From Euzebyaceae bacterium (GTDB taxonomy: Bacteria; Actinomycetota; Nitriliruptoria; Euzebyales; Egibacteraceae): DNA of 43,347 bases. Shown piece after piece: positions 1 to 7,936 of this stretch. The stretch spans positions 1 to 43,347 of the forward strand of contig JACCVM010000056.1 in the NCBI GenBank assembly GCA_013698135.1, in the 5' to 3' direction. Within the stretch, counting starts at the first letter, position 1. The number at the start of each line of letters is the position of its first letter. A model generated the notes under the pieces. The model worked only from the letters and a program-made list of their open reading frames with translations. It ran no database searches and was not told the DNA's origin. The position numbers and the translations under genes were made by a program.

Positions 1-147
1 TACCTGGCTGACGGGCGCTGGCAGGTCGCCGATCTCGGCTCCACCAACGGCACGTTCTGCAACCAGATGAAGGTCGGCTCGCCGACGGCCTTGGCGCCTG
101 GTGATCAACTGGGGATCGGCAAGACCGTCGTGCAGGTGCGCCGCTGA
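1..147 (+). CDS. FHA-domain protein, FhaB-like (3' end only)
   Basis: Only the last 48 codons are present; the 5' part lies outside the window. The visible residues are the C-terminal half of a forkhead-associated fold with the hallmark DLGSTNGT phosphothreonine-binding motif, then GDQLGIG and a final strand ending in VQVRR. FHA domains bind phosphothreonine peptides. In actinobacteria the gene directly upstream of pstP is fhaB (FipA), a substrate and adaptor of the Pkn kinases in growth and division. The stop codon shares its A with the ATG of pstP (TGATG), so the two are translationally coupled. The family is clear from motif and context; whether it is FhaA- or FhaB-type cannot be told without the N-terminus. 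Confidence 0.9.
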   Translation, partial: YLADGRWQVADLGSTNGTFCNQMKVGSPTALAPGDQLGIGKTVVQVRR

Positions 148-1511
148 TGGCCGAGGACCAGGGACGAGGGATGCGGCTACGGGCCTACGCCGGCTCCGAT
201 GTCGGACAGGCGCGCAAGGGCAAGGTCAACGAGGACAACCTGTTCTTCGGCACCACGGTCTTCGCCGTCGCCGATGGCATGGGAGGCCACCAGGCCGGCG
301 AGGTCGCCTCCGAGGAGGCCCTCAAGCCCGTCGAGAACCTGGACGGGCGAACCTACCCTGACGAGGCGGACGCCACCGAGGCGCTGCGTTCGGCGATCGA
401 AGCCGCCAACCGCAGCGTGGTCGAGCAGGCGCAGTCGGACCCGGCCCTGTCCGGCATGGGCACCACCCTGACCGCGACCATGGTCCGCGACGGCAGTCTG
501 CACCTGGCCCACGTCGGTGACAGCCGCGCGTACCTGCTGCGGGGCCGCGACGAGATCACCCAGCTGACGACCGACCACACCCTCGTCGAGCAGCTGGTGC
601 AGGAGGGTCGGCTGTCGCGCGACGAGATCTCGACCCACCCGCAGCGCAGCGTGGTCACCCGCGCCATCGGCGTGGACCGCGACGTCGAGGTCGACACGCT
701 GCCGCCGCTCGCCCTGCAGCCCGGCGACCAGGTGCTGCTGTGCTCCGACGGGCTGAGCGGGCCGGTCGCAGACAGCGAGATCGCCGAGATTCTGGTCGGC
801 ACCGACGACGGCGACGAGGCGGTGCGCCGGTTGCTGGCAGCGGCCAACGCCCGCGGCGGCCCGGACAACATCACCGTCGTGCTGCTGCGCGCCGAGTCGG
901 ACACCGACCCCGACGACCAGCCCACCGAAGCCATCGCCGCGGCCGTTTCCGGCTCCTCAGGGACGAGCGGGGCCCGCACCGCTGGCGGTGGCGGCGGCGG
1001 GCCGTCCAGCATCGCCATCCGGACCCGGCCCGACAGCGACGGCCACGACTTCGCCAGCGACTTTGGCCGCTACGGCGCCCGAGGCAATGCCGCGGTACCG
1101 GCTCCGGAGCGGGGGGCTGGCGTCAAGCGTGCCCTGGCGATCCTGCTGTCGGCGATCGTGCTGCTGGCCGTCCTGGGCGGTGGAGGCTGGCTGGTGTTGA
1201 GTCGCGCCTGGTTCCTCGGCGACATGGGTGGGGACGTGGCGATCTTCCGTGGCCTGCCGCAACAGGTCGTCGGCGTCGACTTGTTTCGCCTCGCCGAGGT
1301 GACCGGGCCGGCGGTCAGCGACCTCGACCCGCGCATCCGCGCCCGCCTCGCCGAGGGCATCACCGTGGCGTCGCAGAGCGAAGCCCAGGCCACCATCGAC
1401 GAGTGGCAGGCCCAGGTCGACGAAGCGCTCGAGCCAGCCGACAGCAGCCAGCCAACCCGAGCCAGCCGGCCAACCGAGACCCGCCGGTCCAACGCGTCAG
1501 AGACGCCGTGA
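147..1511 (+). CDS. pstP: PP2C-family Ser/Thr phosphatase PstP
   Basis: 454 aa. The N-terminal PPM/PP2C catalytic domain (about 10-250) shows the metal-binding and core motifs in order: NEDN (28-31), VADGMGGH (41-48), HVGDSRAYLLR (122-132), LCSDGLS (198-204) and GGPDNIT (237-243). A Gly/Ser-rich linker leads to one membrane span (about 328-351) and a small outside domain ending in a Ser/Thr/Pro-rich tail. This is the PstP architecture; the M. tuberculosis protein is about 514 aa. The family removes phosphates from PknB and its substrates with Mn2+/Mg2+. The start overlaps the FHA stop by one base, and the stop overlaps the next GTG by four bases (GTGA). Confidence 0.95.
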   Translation: MAEDQGRGMRLRAYAGSDVGQARKGKVNEDNLFFGTTVFAVADGMGGHQAGEVASEEALKPVENLDGRTYPDEADATEALRSAIEAANRSVVEQAQSDPALSGMGTTLTATMVRDGSLHLAHVGDSRAYLLRGRDEITQLTTDHTLVEQLVQEGRLSRDEISTHPQRSVVTRAIGVDRDVEVDTLPPLALQPGDQVLLCSDGLSGPVADSEIAEILVGTDDGDEAVRRLLAAANARGGPDNITVVLLRAESDTDPDDQPTEAIAAAVSGSSGTSGARTAGGGGGGPSSIAIRTRPDSDGHDFASDFGRYGARGNAAVPAPERGAGVKRALAILLSAIVLLAVLGGGGWLVLSRAWFLGDMGGDVAIFRGLPQQVVGVDLFRLAEVTGPAVSDLDPRIRARLAEGITVASQSEAQATIDEWQAQVDEALEPADSSQPTRASRPTETRRSNASETP

Positions 1512-2839
1512 GCGCCATTGCGGCACCCCTTCCGGCGCCGGCGGACGCGCGCCGCAGGGCCAACTCCGAGTTGGGTCTGCTCATCCTTGCGCTGCTGGTC
1601 ACCCTCGGGGCCCACACCCTGGTCGGCCTCGCCCAGACCGGGGCGGTCCCGGCCGGGCTGGCGGCCTACGGCGGGGCGATGGCGGCGCTGGGGGCGGCGG
1701 CGCATCTGGCCAGCCGCCGCCTGGCGTCCAGTGCTGACCCGGTCCTGCTGCCGCTGGCCTTCCTGCTCAACGGCCTCGGCCTGGCCATGGTGCGCCGGCT
1801 GGACTTCGCCGAGCAGACGTCGCAGGCCCCGGCGCAGACCATCTGGACGGTCGTCGCGATCGTGGTGTTCATCGTGACCCTGGCCGTGGTGCGTGACCAC
1901 CGCATGCTGGACGACTATCGCTACCTCGTCGGCATCGGCGCGCTGGTGTTTCTGCTGCTGCCGTTGGTGCCCGGCATCGGCAAGGAGGTCAACGGCGCCC
2001 GGATCTGGCTGGGCCTCGGCGGGCTGTCGTTCCAGCCCGGGGAGGTCGCCAAGCTGGGCCTGGTCGTCTTCTTCGCCAGCTACCTGGCCGAGAAGCGAGC
2101 GCTGCTGACCGTGGCCACCAACCGCCTCGGGCCGCTGATGGTCCCACCGGCGCGCGCCTTCGGGCCCATCCTGGCCGTCTGGGGCGTCAGCCTGTCCGTG
2201 CTGGTGTTCCAAAAGGACCTCGGGCTCAGCTTGCTGATCTTTGGCATCTTCGTGGCGATGCTGTACGTGGCCACGGCTCGGCTGACCTATGTGCTGCTCG
2301 GCTTGGCGCTGTTCTCCGCGGGCGCCTACGCCGCGTGGACCATCTTCAGCCACGTGCAGTCACGCATCTCGACGTGGCTGGATCCGTGGAGCGTCTACGA
2401 CAGCGCCGGCTACCAGGTGGCCCAGAGCCTGTTCGCCATGGCCACCGGCGGCATCTTCGGCGTCGGCCTTGGCCAAGGGCGGCCCGACATCATTCCCGAG
2501 GTCAACACCGACTTCATCTTCGCGGCGTTCGGTGAGGAGATCGGACTGCTGGGCACCACGGCACTGCTGCTGTGCTTCTTTCTGTTCGTGGGCCGGGGCT
2601 TCGCGGTGGCGACGCGCAGCCGGGACGACTTCGGCCAGCTGCTCGCGGCGGGAATGACCTTCCTGTTCGGCCTCCAGGTGTTCGTCATCCTTGGTGGCGT
2701 GACACAGCTGCTGCCGCTGACGGGTGTGACCCTGCCGTTCATGTCCTACGGTGGCTCGTCATTGCTGGCCAACTATGCGCTGGTGGCGCTGCTGCTGCGG
2801 GTGTCCGCCTCGTCGTCCGCTGGCCAGAGCAGCGCATGA
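1508..2839 (+). CDS. SEDS-family peptidoglycan glycosyltransferase (RodA/FtsW)
   Basis: 443 aa from the GTG at 1508, which overlaps the pstP stop by four bases; the frame is open further upstream but that lies inside pstP. Polytopic membrane protein with SEDS signatures: FQKDLGLSLLIFG in mid-protein, the segment around EVNTDFIFAAFGEEIG carrying the conserved acidic residue of the SEDS active site, and FMSYGGSSLLANY near the C-terminus. SEDS proteins polymerise lipid II into glycan strands together with a class-B PBP, here the next gene, whose ATG overlaps this stop (ATGA). The pstP-pbpA-pknB context corresponds to mycobacterial rodA; sequence alone does not separate RodA from FtsW with certainty. 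Confidence 0.95.
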   Translation: MSAIAAPLPAPADARRRANSELGLLILALLVTLGAHTLVGLAQTGAVPAGLAAYGGAMAALGAAAHLASRRLASSADPVLLPLAFLLNGLGLAMVRRLDFAEQTSQAPAQTIWTVVAIVVFIVTLAVVRDHRMLDDYRYLVGIGALVFLLLPLVPGIGKEVNGARIWLGLGGLSFQPGEVAKLGLVVFFASYLAEKRALLTVATNRLGPLMVPPARAFGPILAVWGVSLSVLVFQKDLGLSLLIFGIFVAMLYVATARLTYVLLGLALFSAGAYAAWTIFSHVQSRISTWLDPWSVYDSAGYQVAQSLFAMATGGIFGVGLGQGRPDIIPEVNTDFIFAAFGEEIGLLGTTALLLCFFLFVGRGFAVATRSRDDFGQLLAAGMTFLFGLQVFVILGGVTQLLPLTGVTLPFMSYGGSSLLANYALVALLLRVSASSSAGQSSA

Positions 2840-4308
2840 CCCGCCAGGTCCGGCGTGTCGCCGCCGTGCTGTTCCTGCTGTTCGGGGCGTTGTTCGTCAA
2901 CCTCAACTACTTGCAGGTGCTGCGGGCCGACAACCTGAGCAACGACAACCGCAACAGCCGCACGATCATCGCCGAGTACTCGATCCGCCGCGGTTCGATC
3001 GTGGCGGAACAGGGCCGCGACACCGTCGTGCTCGCGGAGTCCGTCGCCACCGACGGTGATCGCTTCAAGTACCGGAGGCGCTACCCCGAGCCGGAGCTGT
3101 ACGCCCACGTGACCGGCTTCTACTCGCTGGTGTACGGGCGGACGGGACTCGAGGACACCGCGAACGGCTTCCTGGTGGGTGATGCTCCCGAGCAGTTCGC
3201 CCGCAACGTCGGTGATCTGCTCACCGGCCGGGAACCGGAGGGCGACGACGTCGTGGTCACCTTGCGACCCGAGGTGCAACGGGCGGCTCGGGAGGCGCTG
3301 GGCGACCGCGTCGGCGCCGTCGTCGCGCTGGAGCCGCAGACAGGGGCGGTGCTCGCCTTGTGGGCCAATCCCAGCTACGACCCCAACCGGCTGGCCACCT
3401 TCGACCGCGATCGGGCGGTGCGCTACTGGGAGCGCAGCGAGAACGAACGGCGCAGCCGCGCCCTGCGCGAGACCTACCCGCCTGGCTCGACGTTCAAGGT
3501 GGTCACCGCGGCGGCCGCCCTGGAAGACGGCATCGACCCCGACGACACCTTCGACGACCCTTCCAGCTACACCCCGCCGCAGACCACCGCCGCCATCCCC
3601 AACTTCGGTGGCGGGCTGTGCAACGGCGGCAGCCCGATCACCCTCGCCCGGGCATTCGAGGTCAGCTGCAACACCACGTTCGCCCAGCTCGGGGTCGACG
3701 TCGGCGCGGACCTCCTGGTGGAGCAGGCCGAGGCGTTCGGCTTCAACGAGACGTTCGATCTCGACCTGCCCATGGCCGCCAGCGCCATCCCAGCCGACCT
3801 GGACCCGCCGTCAACCGCACAGAGCGCGATCGGCCAGCGCGACGTGCGCGCCACGCCGCTGCAGATGGCCATGGTGTCGGCGGCGGTCGCCAACGACGGA
3901 GTGCTGATGCGACCGCATGTCATCACCCGCGTCGAGGACTTCGCCGGGCGGGTCGTCCGCGAGACGACCCCCTCCATGCTGGTGCTCGACGGCCAGGACG
4001 ACGCGCGCGCCGTCAGCCGTGAGACCGCCGCGGCCCTGCAGGACATGATGCGCGGTGTGGTCACCAACGGCAGCGGTGGCGCCGCGGCCGTCCCCGGCGT
4101 CGAGGTGGCCGGCAAGACGGGAACGGCGCAGACCGCCGAGGGTGCCAACCCAACCGTGTGGTTCACCGGGTTCGCGCCGTTCGAGGACCCGCAGGTCGCG
4201 GTGGCGGTGGTCGTGCCCGACGGCGGCGACGTCGGCAGTGAGGCCACCGGCGGCGCGGTGGCCGCGCCGATCGCCAGTGCGGTCATCGACGCCGCGGTCG
4301 GCGAGTAG
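2836..4308 (+). CDS. pbpA: Class-B penicillin-binding protein PbpA
   Basis: 490 aa from the ATG at 2836, overlapping the previous stop; the length matches mycobacterial PbpA (about 491). One N-terminal membrane anchor (about 8-26), a short pedestal, then a transpeptidase domain with all three active-site motifs: STFK (nucleophile S218, K221), SCN (277-279) and KTGTAQT (427-433). It cross-links peptidoglycan stems outside the membrane and is the presumed partner of the SEDS enzyme encoded just upstream. The kinase gene follows after 8 bases. No division-type PASTA domain is present, which favours an elongation or PbpA role over FtsI. Confidence 0.95.
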   Translation: MTRQVRRVAAVLFLLFGALFVNLNYLQVLRADNLSNDNRNSRTIIAEYSIRRGSIVAEQGRDTVVLAESVATDGDRFKYRRRYPEPELYAHVTGFYSLVYGRTGLEDTANGFLVGDAPEQFARNVGDLLTGREPEGDDVVVTLRPEVQRAAREALGDRVGAVVALEPQTGAVLALWANPSYDPNRLATFDRDRAVRYWERSENERRSRALRETYPPGSTFKVVTAAAALEDGIDPDDTFDDPSSYTPPQTTAAIPNFGGGLCNGGSPITLARAFEVSCNTTFAQLGVDVGADLLVEQAEAFGFNETFDLDLPMAASAIPADLDPPSTAQSAIGQRDVRATPLQMAMVSAAVANDGVLMRPHVITRVEDFAGRVVRETTPSMLVLDGQDDARAVSRETAAALQDMMRGVVTNGSGGAAAVPGVEVAGKTGTAQTAEGANPTVWFTGFAPFEDPQVAVAVVVPDGGDVGSEATGGAVAAPIASAVIDAAVGE

Positions 4309-4316
4309 GCGGTGCG

Positions 4317-6176
4317 GTGAACGACGACGAGACCACTGCGGTGTCCGATGGCCCCAGCCGTCGGGTGCTGGCCGGCCGCTACGTGCTGCGCGGCCTGCTC
4401 GGCCAGGGCGGCATGGCCGACGTCGAGCTGGCCTACGACGAGGTGCTCGACCGCCAGGTCGCCGTCAAGCTGCTGCATCAGCGCTACACCGACGACCCCG
4501 CCTTCCTGGAGCGCTTCAAGCGTGAGGCGCGAGCCGCCGCCAGCCTCAACCACGCGAACATGGTCGCCGTCTACGACACCGGCGAGCAGGACGCGCGGCC
4601 CTACATCGTCATGGAGTACGTCGCCGGCCGTAGCCTGCGCGACCTGTTGCGCCGCGAAGGCGTATTGCCGCAGCGTGCGGCCGAGATCGCCAGCGACGCC
4701 GCCCTCGGCCTTGACTACGCCCACGAGCGCGGCCTGGTGCACCGCGACATCAAGCCGGCCAACATCATGCTGTCCGAAGAGGGGCAGGTGAAGGTCACCG
4801 ACTTCGGCATTGCCCGCGCCGCGGGCGCTGACACGGTGACCCAGACCGCCGCGGTGTTCGGCACCGCCGCCTACATCTCGCCCGAGCAGGCCCAGGGCGA
4901 GGACGTCGACCGGCGCACTGATGTCTACAGCCTCGGTGTCGTGCTGTACGAGATGTTGACCGGCCGGCAACCGTTCACCGCCGACAGTGCGGTCGCCCTG
5001 GCCTACAAGCACGTCTCCGAGCCGCCGGTCCCCCCGACCCAGATCAACGACGAGATCTCGCCGGCTTTGGAGTCGGTCGTCTTGCGGGCGATGGCCAAGA
5101 ATCCTGACAACCGTTACCAGACGGCGCGCGAGTTCCACGACGACCTGCAGCGGGAGATGCAGGGACAGGCGGTGTCGGCACCGCCGGTCATGGCCTATGC
5201 CACCACTCAGGCGATCCGCAGCGGCGCCGCTGAACCCACCATGGTCGCCACCGGCGCTCGCCAGTACGTCGATGAGGAGGAGTACACCCCAGAGGGCCAC
5301 CCCGGCCGGCGCCGCTTCGGCTACGTGATGCTGGCCCTGCTGCTGCTGGCGGTGGTCGCGGCGGCGGTGTTCGCCCTTACGCGGCTGTTCGCTACCGAAG
5401 ACGTGCGGCAGGTGATCGTGCCCGACGTCGAAGGCATGCAGGTCGAGCGCGCCCAACGAGAGCTGCGCGAGGCGGGATTGGACAGCGCGATCGTCGATCG
5501 CGTGCAAGATCCCCAGGTAGGGGAAGGCAGGGTCATCAGCAGCGACCCGCCCGCTGAGGTCACCGTCGCTGAGGACTCCATCGTCGAGCTGGTGATCTCA
5601 ACGGGCACGCCCACCGTGCAGGTGCCGCGGCTGCGAGGCCTGACCGAGGACGATGCCAGGGCGGCGTTGCGGCAGGCGGGCCTGTCCGTCGGCGAGACGC
5701 AGGAGGCGCGCAGCGACGACATCGAAGCCGGCTTGGTCATCCGCAGTGACCCGCCGGCGGGCAGCGAGGTCACCGTAGGCAGCAACGTCTCCTACCTCGT
5801 GTCAGCTGGACCGGAGTCGGTGCAGCTGCCCGACGTCAGCGGGGACGCGGAGGGCGAGGCCGCCGAGCGCCTGCGCAACGCCTGTGCCACGCCGCCTTGT
5901 GTCGAGGTCGCGGTGGTGCGCACCTTCGACGACAGCGTGGATCAGGGCATCGCCATCCGCACCGAGCCGGACGCCGGCTCCCGGGTGCCGTTCGGCTCCA
6001 CGGTGACCTTAGTCGTGTCCCAAGGCAGCGAGCCCGAACCCGAGCCCGAACCCACCGTGCCGGAACCCACCGAACCCGAACCCACCGAACCCGAACCCAC
6101 CGAGCCGGAACCCACCGAGCCGGAACCCACCGACGCGGCGCTCCCGCCTCCGACGGAGCCGCCTGAGGTGCCCTGA
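4317..6176 (+). CDS. pknB: PASTA-domain Ser/Thr protein kinase PknB
   Basis: 619 aa from GTG 4317. Cytosolic Hanks-type kinase domain (about 20-285): Gly loop LLGQGGMADVEL, catalytic K51, HRDIKPANIM (D144, N149), DFG (162-164) and YISPEQ of the activation segment. One membrane span (about 334-357) is followed by three extracellular PASTA repeats (about 366-429, 434-498, 502-570) and a Pro/Glu/Thr tail. PASTA domains bind muropeptides or lipid II, so the kinase couples wall synthesis to cytosolic phosphorylation. Mycobacterial PknB has four PASTA repeats. The third here carries two cysteines (523, 528), compatible with a disulfide. Mycobacteria have pknA as well at this locus; here this is the only kinase in the operon. 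Confidence 0.96.
   Translation: MNDDETTAVSDGPSRRVLAGRYVLRGLLGQGGMADVELAYDEVLDRQVAVKLLHQRYTDDPAFLERFKREARAAASLNHANMVAVYDTGEQDARPYIVMEYVAGRSLRDLLRREGVLPQRAAEIASDAALGLDYAHERGLVHRDIKPANIMLSEEGQVKVTDFGIARAAGADTVTQTAAVFGTAAYISPEQAQGEDVDRRTDVYSLGVVLYEMLTGRQPFTADSAVALAYKHVSEPPVPPTQINDEISPALESVVLRAMAKNPDNRYQTAREFHDDLQREMQGQAVSAPPVMAYATTQAIRSGAAEPTMVATGARQYVDEEEYTPEGHPGRRRFGYVMLALLLLAVVAAAVFALTRLFATEDVRQVIVPDVEGMQVERAQRELREAGLDSAIVDRVQDPQVGEGRVISSDPPAEVTVAEDSIVELVISTGTPTVQVPRLRGLTEDDARAALRQAGLSVGETQEARSDDIEAGLVIRSDPPAGSEVTVGSNVSYLVSAGPESVQLPDVSGDAEGEAAERLRNACATPPCVEVAVVRTFDDSVDQGIAIRTEPDAGSRVPFGSTVTLVVSQGSEPEPEPEPTVPEPTEPEPTEPEPTEPEPTEPEPTDAALPPPTEPPEVP
6060..6133 (+). repeat. 15-bp tandem repeat coding the PknB PEPTE tail
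   Basis: Five near-identical 15-base units run in frame at the end of pknB, each coding Pro-Glu-Pro-Thr-Glu. Units differ only by synonymous changes (ccg/ccc, gaa/gag). The peptide is an extended acidic, proline-rich tail after the last PASTA repeat, likely a spacer threading into the wall. Copy number is likely to vary between strains by slippage. Confidence 0.9.
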
Positions 6177-6269
6177 GGGAAACCTGGCTCGGGTCAGCCG
6201 CCGACGAGGGACAGGACGCGTTTGACGGCGGCGCCAGAGCCGAGCGCCGGTCGAGCGCCGCCAGCAGGT

Positions 6270-6445
6270 CCTCGCGCGGGCGAAGCCCTGGCTCCACACC
6301 CGGATCGGGCAGCCCTCGTCGCTCCAGGCTTGCACCAGTTCCGCGAAGGCACCGGCTCGGACCGTGAAGAACTGAGCGCCATGGTCCAGCGTCGCAACGC
6401 CGAGCCGGCGGGTGGCGAGCCGGCCACCGGGCCGGTCACCTGCTC
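6270..6445 (-). pseudogene. Relic of renalase-like FAD/NAD(P) amine oxidoreductase
   Basis: The 310-base gap between pknB and the next gene looks empty on the plus strand, but the minus strand from about 6445 down to 6270 translates as RPGGRLATRRLG, then DHGAQFFTVR, then AFAELVQAWSDEG and WSQGFA. This is the internal signature of renalase-like flavin oxidoreductases, which have GGR(L/M)ATRR followed by a DHGAQ(F/Y)FT motif. The Rossmann GxGxxG start is missing: an in-frame TAG lies at 6468-6470. After about 6275 the frame loses all similarity, so both ends of the gene are gone. Identity rests on recognised motifs, not on an alignment. A less likely alternative is chance resemblance. Confidence 0.6.
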
Positions 6446-6468
6446 TGCGCCAAGGCCGCGCCTCGGGC

Positions 6469-6474
6469 TAACCT
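6469..6474 (+). promoter_or_regulatory. Possible -10 element of the USP-like gene
   Basis: TAACCT fits the TANNNT -10 pattern and ends 12 bases before the GTG at 6487, so a transcript would have almost no leader. No convincing -35 is visible. It lies inside the oxidoreductase relic. Confidence 0.25.
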
Positions 6475-6486
6475 GGCAAACCGTCC

Positions 6487-7251
6487 GTGGCCCCGGCCGC
6501 CCTGGAGGCAAGCCGCTTGGATGCTCCCGGTTCCACCCTGGTGCTGTACCGGACGACCCGCAACGCGTCCGTGCTCACCAACCTCGCCGCGGCCGGTGTC
6601 GGTGGAGGCGCGTTGCACGCGCACGGGCCGGCGCTGCACGGCCATGACGGGGCCGAGGCCGCCGAGACCGTAACCATGCTCGCCCAGCAACGCGGCGTCA
6701 CCGCGATGATCTGGGACGGTGACGCCCCCACGGATCTTGCCGGGGTTCACCGGCTGGCCAAAGAGGCCGAGGCCAGCCTCGTGGTGGTCGAGTGGCAGCC
6801 CGCCGTGCGCGGCGGGGACGCGTTGGCTCGAGACGTGCTGGCCGACCCGCCTTGCGACGTGCTGCTGGTGCGCCCCGGCCAGATCGCAGACATCCGTGAG
6901 ATCGTGGTCGCGGTCGGTCCCGGGCCCAACGCCCCGCTGCTGGCGCGCCTGGCGCGCTCCTGGGCCGCCGCCTTCGGGGTTCCTGCTAAGACGCTGCACC
7001 GGGTCGCCGGCGACGACGATGTCGCCGCGGGCCGCGCGCTGTGCAAGCGTCTCGCCCCCGAGCTTGAGGCCGTCGTCGAGGTGGGCCGCGACCTGACCAA
7101 CCTGTTGGCCGAATGCGCGGCACGGACCGGCTTCATCGCGCTGGGAGCCACCGAGCACGTGGCGCTGGACCGGGTGGCCGCCCGCACGGCACCGGGGCAG
7201 CTGGCCACCCGTGCGGGCGCAACGGTCGTCGTCGGCCGTACCGCCACGTAG
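6487..7251 (+). CDS. Universal-stress-protein-like protein
   Basis: 254 aa from GTG 6487. It reads as two alpha/beta halves. The first contains a strand-loop ending in PCDVLLVRPG (typical end of a USP domain), the second starts with IVVAVGPGPNAPLLARLARSWAA, close to the start of a USP domain, and ends in GATVVVGRT. Some USP proteins bind ATP through GxxGxxxxG(S/T); no clean copy is visible, so this would be the non-ATP-binding type. No membrane segment. It faces convergently the minus-strand trpG (48-base gap). The assignment is by fold-like pattern only; substrate and role are unknown. Confidence 0.5.
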   Translation: MAPAALEASRLDAPGSTLVLYRTTRNASVLTNLAAAGVGGGALHAHGPALHGHDGAEAAETVTMLAQQRGVTAMIWDGDAPTDLAGVHRLAKEAEASLVVVEWQPAVRGGDALARDVLADPPCDVLLVRPGQIADIREIVVAVGPGPNAPLLARLARSWAAAFGVPAKTLHRVAGDDDVAAGRALCKRLAPELEAVVEVGRDLTNLLAECAARTGFIALGATEHVALDRVAARTAPGQLATRAGATVVVGRTAT

Positions 7252-7299
7252 TCCATCGGGCCGCAGCGCACAGGGGAGCTCAGGCCGCACCTGTCAGGG

Positions 7300-7899
7300 T
7301 CATCCCCTGACCGGCCGCGCGGCAGCGAGGCTGGCCAAGAAGTTGGCGAGCAGGTCCATACCGGCGGTGGTGAGGATGGACTCGGGGTGGAACTGCACCC
7401 CTTCGACCGTCCACTCGCGGTGGCGCAGGCCCATGATGAGGCCGTTGGCGGTGCGCGCGGTGACTTCGAGGCTGTCGGGAACGCTGTCGGCGGCCACCAC
7501 GAGGGAGTGGTAGCGGGTGGCGTCGAACGGCTGGGGCAGCCCGGTGAAGACGCCGCGGTCGTCGTGGTGGATCAGCGAGGTTTTGCCATGGACCAGTTCC
7601 GGGGCCCGTACGACCTGGCCGCCGTAGACCTCGCCGATGCACTGGTGGCCCAGGCACACCCCCAGCAGGGGAATCTGCCCGCCGAAGCGGCGAATCACCG
7701 CGTTGGACAGCCCAGCCTCGGCCGGGGGGCCGGGTCCCGGCGAGATGACGATGCCGTCGGGGCGTAGGGCCGCCAGCTCATCGAGGGTGAAGGCGTCGTT
7801 ACGCGCGACCTCGACGTCGGCACCCAGCTCGCCGAGCTCTTGGGCGATGTTGTAGGTGAAGCTGTCGTAGTTGTCGACGAGGAACACGCGCGCGGCCAT
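7300..7899 (-). CDS. trpG: Class-I glutamine amidotransferase (anthranilate/ADC synthase component II)
   Basis: 199 aa. Complete GATase-1 domain: DNYDSFTYN (9-17), SPGPG (53-57), nucleophile elbow GVCLGHQ with C82, HSLVV, and VEGVQFHPES giving H171 and E173 of the catalytic triad. It releases ammonia from glutamine for a chorismate-using partner subunit, making anthranilate or aminodeoxychorismate. No component I is in the window, so TrpG versus PabA is undecided; the homologue next to pknB in mycobacteria (Rv0013) is called trpG/pabA. The ATG at 7899 is preceded by TAGGCT (7908-7913) eight bases away, so the gene is probably transcribed leaderless. Confidence 0.93.
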   Translation of the reverse strand: MAARVFLVDNYDSFTYNIAQELGELGADVEVARNDAFTLDELAALRPDGIVISPGPGPPAEAGLSNAVIRRFGGQIPLLGVCLGHQCIGEVYGGQVVRAPELVHGKTSLIHHDDRGVFTGLPQPFDATRYHSLVVAADSVPDSLEVTARTANGLIMGLRHREWTVEGVQFHPESILTTAGMDLLANFLASLAAARPVRG

Positions 7900-7907
7900 T
7901 CAGGCGC

Positions 7908-7913
7908 AGCCTA
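7908..7913 (-). promoter_or_regulatory. Leaderless-type -10 element of trpG
   Basis: TAGGCT on the minus strand matches TANNNT and ends eight bases before the trpG ATG. The spacing would put the transcription start at or next to the start codon. No clear Shine-Dalgarno sequence is present, consistent with leaderless expression. Confidence 0.4.
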
Positions 7914-7936
7914 GTCGGCGGAGCGGTCAGCACTCG

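Noticed and set aside
3567..5507. 646-codon open frame on the minus strand
   Set aside because: Shadow of pbpA and pknB; low-complexity His/Arg/Gly-rich translation with no domain.
6060..6133. Possible CRISPR-like or regulatory repeat
   Set aside because: No unique spacers; in-frame coding repeat of pknB. The same reasoning applies to the sortase repeat at 9523-9596.
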